Source: Bacteroidales bacterium (GTDB lineage Bacteria; Bacteroidota; Bacteroidia; Bacteroidales; UBA932). From it: a DNA stretch of 59,087 bases. Of the stretch, positions 58,928-59,087 are shown in pieces (position 1 is the first letter of the stretch; the number at the start of each line of letters is the position of its first letter). The stretch is taken from the NCBI GenBank assembly GCA_029098505.1, contig JAQXOE010000031.1, positions 1-59,087 on the forward strand, written 5' to 3'. A program made the position numbers and the translations under genes. The notes under the pieces are model-generated. The model saw nothing but the letters and a program-made list of their open reading frames with translations, ran no database searches and was not told the origin of the DNA.

Positions 58928-59087
58928 ACTTTTTTTAGTTTTTTTTCTATCTATTCTTATGGATTTTCCAAATGACTTAGAAATAAGTTGTATTGTAAGT
59001 CATCACTTCGATTCAACGGCATAGTGTGTGGACATATATTGCGCTCATAGGTGCGTCCCGCCCCTGACCGCGCGGCTACCCCTGGTG
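58928..59087. other. Right-edge sequence without a recognised gene
   Basis: No coding region is visible. It holds an 8-bp inverted repeat ATGACTTA (58972-58979) and TAAGTCAT (58995-59002), then a G/C-rich end (from about 59041) unlike the preceding A/T-rich tract. The feature producing that composition change lies beyond the edge. Confidence 0.4.

Overview
The window is chromosomal DNA of a Bacteroidales bacterium (phylum Bacteroidota). Three observations support this. The division cluster has the order mraZ-rsmH-ftsL-ftsI-murE-mraY-murD-ftsW-murG-murC-ftsQ-ftsA-ftsZ without murF. Lineage-typical families are present: a NigD-like lipoprotein, a Bacteroidetes-type RNA polymerase omega, paired OmpH/Skp chaperones behind bamA, and a MraY with a large cytoplasmic insert. 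Many gene starts are preceded by the Bacteroidetes -7 box TAnnTTTG, often with TTG 19-20 bp upstream, and Shine-Dalgarno sequences are mostly weak. The genus cannot be fixed from sequence alone. Nothing looks like a prophage, a conjugative element, CRISPR or a defence island. This is mostly well-kept core genome.

Region 1 (1-19143, all minus strand) is one nearly gapless run of 18 genes. It is the whole division and peptidoglycan-precursor (dcw) cluster, followed by gltX, rpiB, truB, a small cupin and the start of a secreted esterase-like gene that leaves the window. Many genes overlap by 1-4 bases. Upstream of mraZ lie a TAnnTTTG promoter and five TTTTCCA-type boxes at exact 10-bp spacing, the probable autoregulatory MraZ operator, and then a perfect 18-bp inverted repeat before the divergent radC.

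Region 2 (19375-31000) holds radC; a coupled set of lipoprotein, SPOR protein and rpoN; miaB; a carboxyltransferase whose biotinyl-like domain lacks the biotin lysine; tRNA-His; a 550-bp gene-free stretch with two copies of a 102-bp palindromic element; bamD and trxB; a divergent Fur-family regulator coupled to a NigD-like lipoprotein; and a CarboxypepD_reg-like outer-membrane-associated protein.

Region 3 (31185-42411) holds rpoZ-recN, then a minus-strand set of pdxJ, Skp-like lipoprotein, GT4 glycosyltransferase and LysM/PBP1-fold protein. After these come nadK-uppS-bamA-ompH on the plus strand, ending in a strong terminator. The theme is envelope biogenesis: undecaprenyl carrier, outer-membrane protein insertion and periplasmic chaperones.

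Region 4 (42459-50889) is anaerobic central metabolism: korA-korB, SDR, a double VOC protein, gdhA, a degenerate 3' fragment of an ammonium transporter, a flavodoxin-like oxidoreductase, ridA and a nitroreductase.

Region 5 (50975-59087) holds a DASS dicarboxylate transporter with a porin, an NfeD-flotillin pair followed by a small HTH regulator, a double-NBD ABC ATPase coupled to a TauE/SafE permease, a third copy of the 102-bp palindromic element, and tRNA-Asn.

The best candidate for something undescribed is the 102-bp palindromic element at 26157, 26421 and 58574. All copies share the geometry 28-19-8-19-28, the arms show paired base changes, and all lie downstream of tRNA genes. Secondary points are the biotin-less carboxyltransferase, the eroded ammonium transporter beside gdhA, the C9 tract before the DASS transporter, and two unexplained perfect palindromes.
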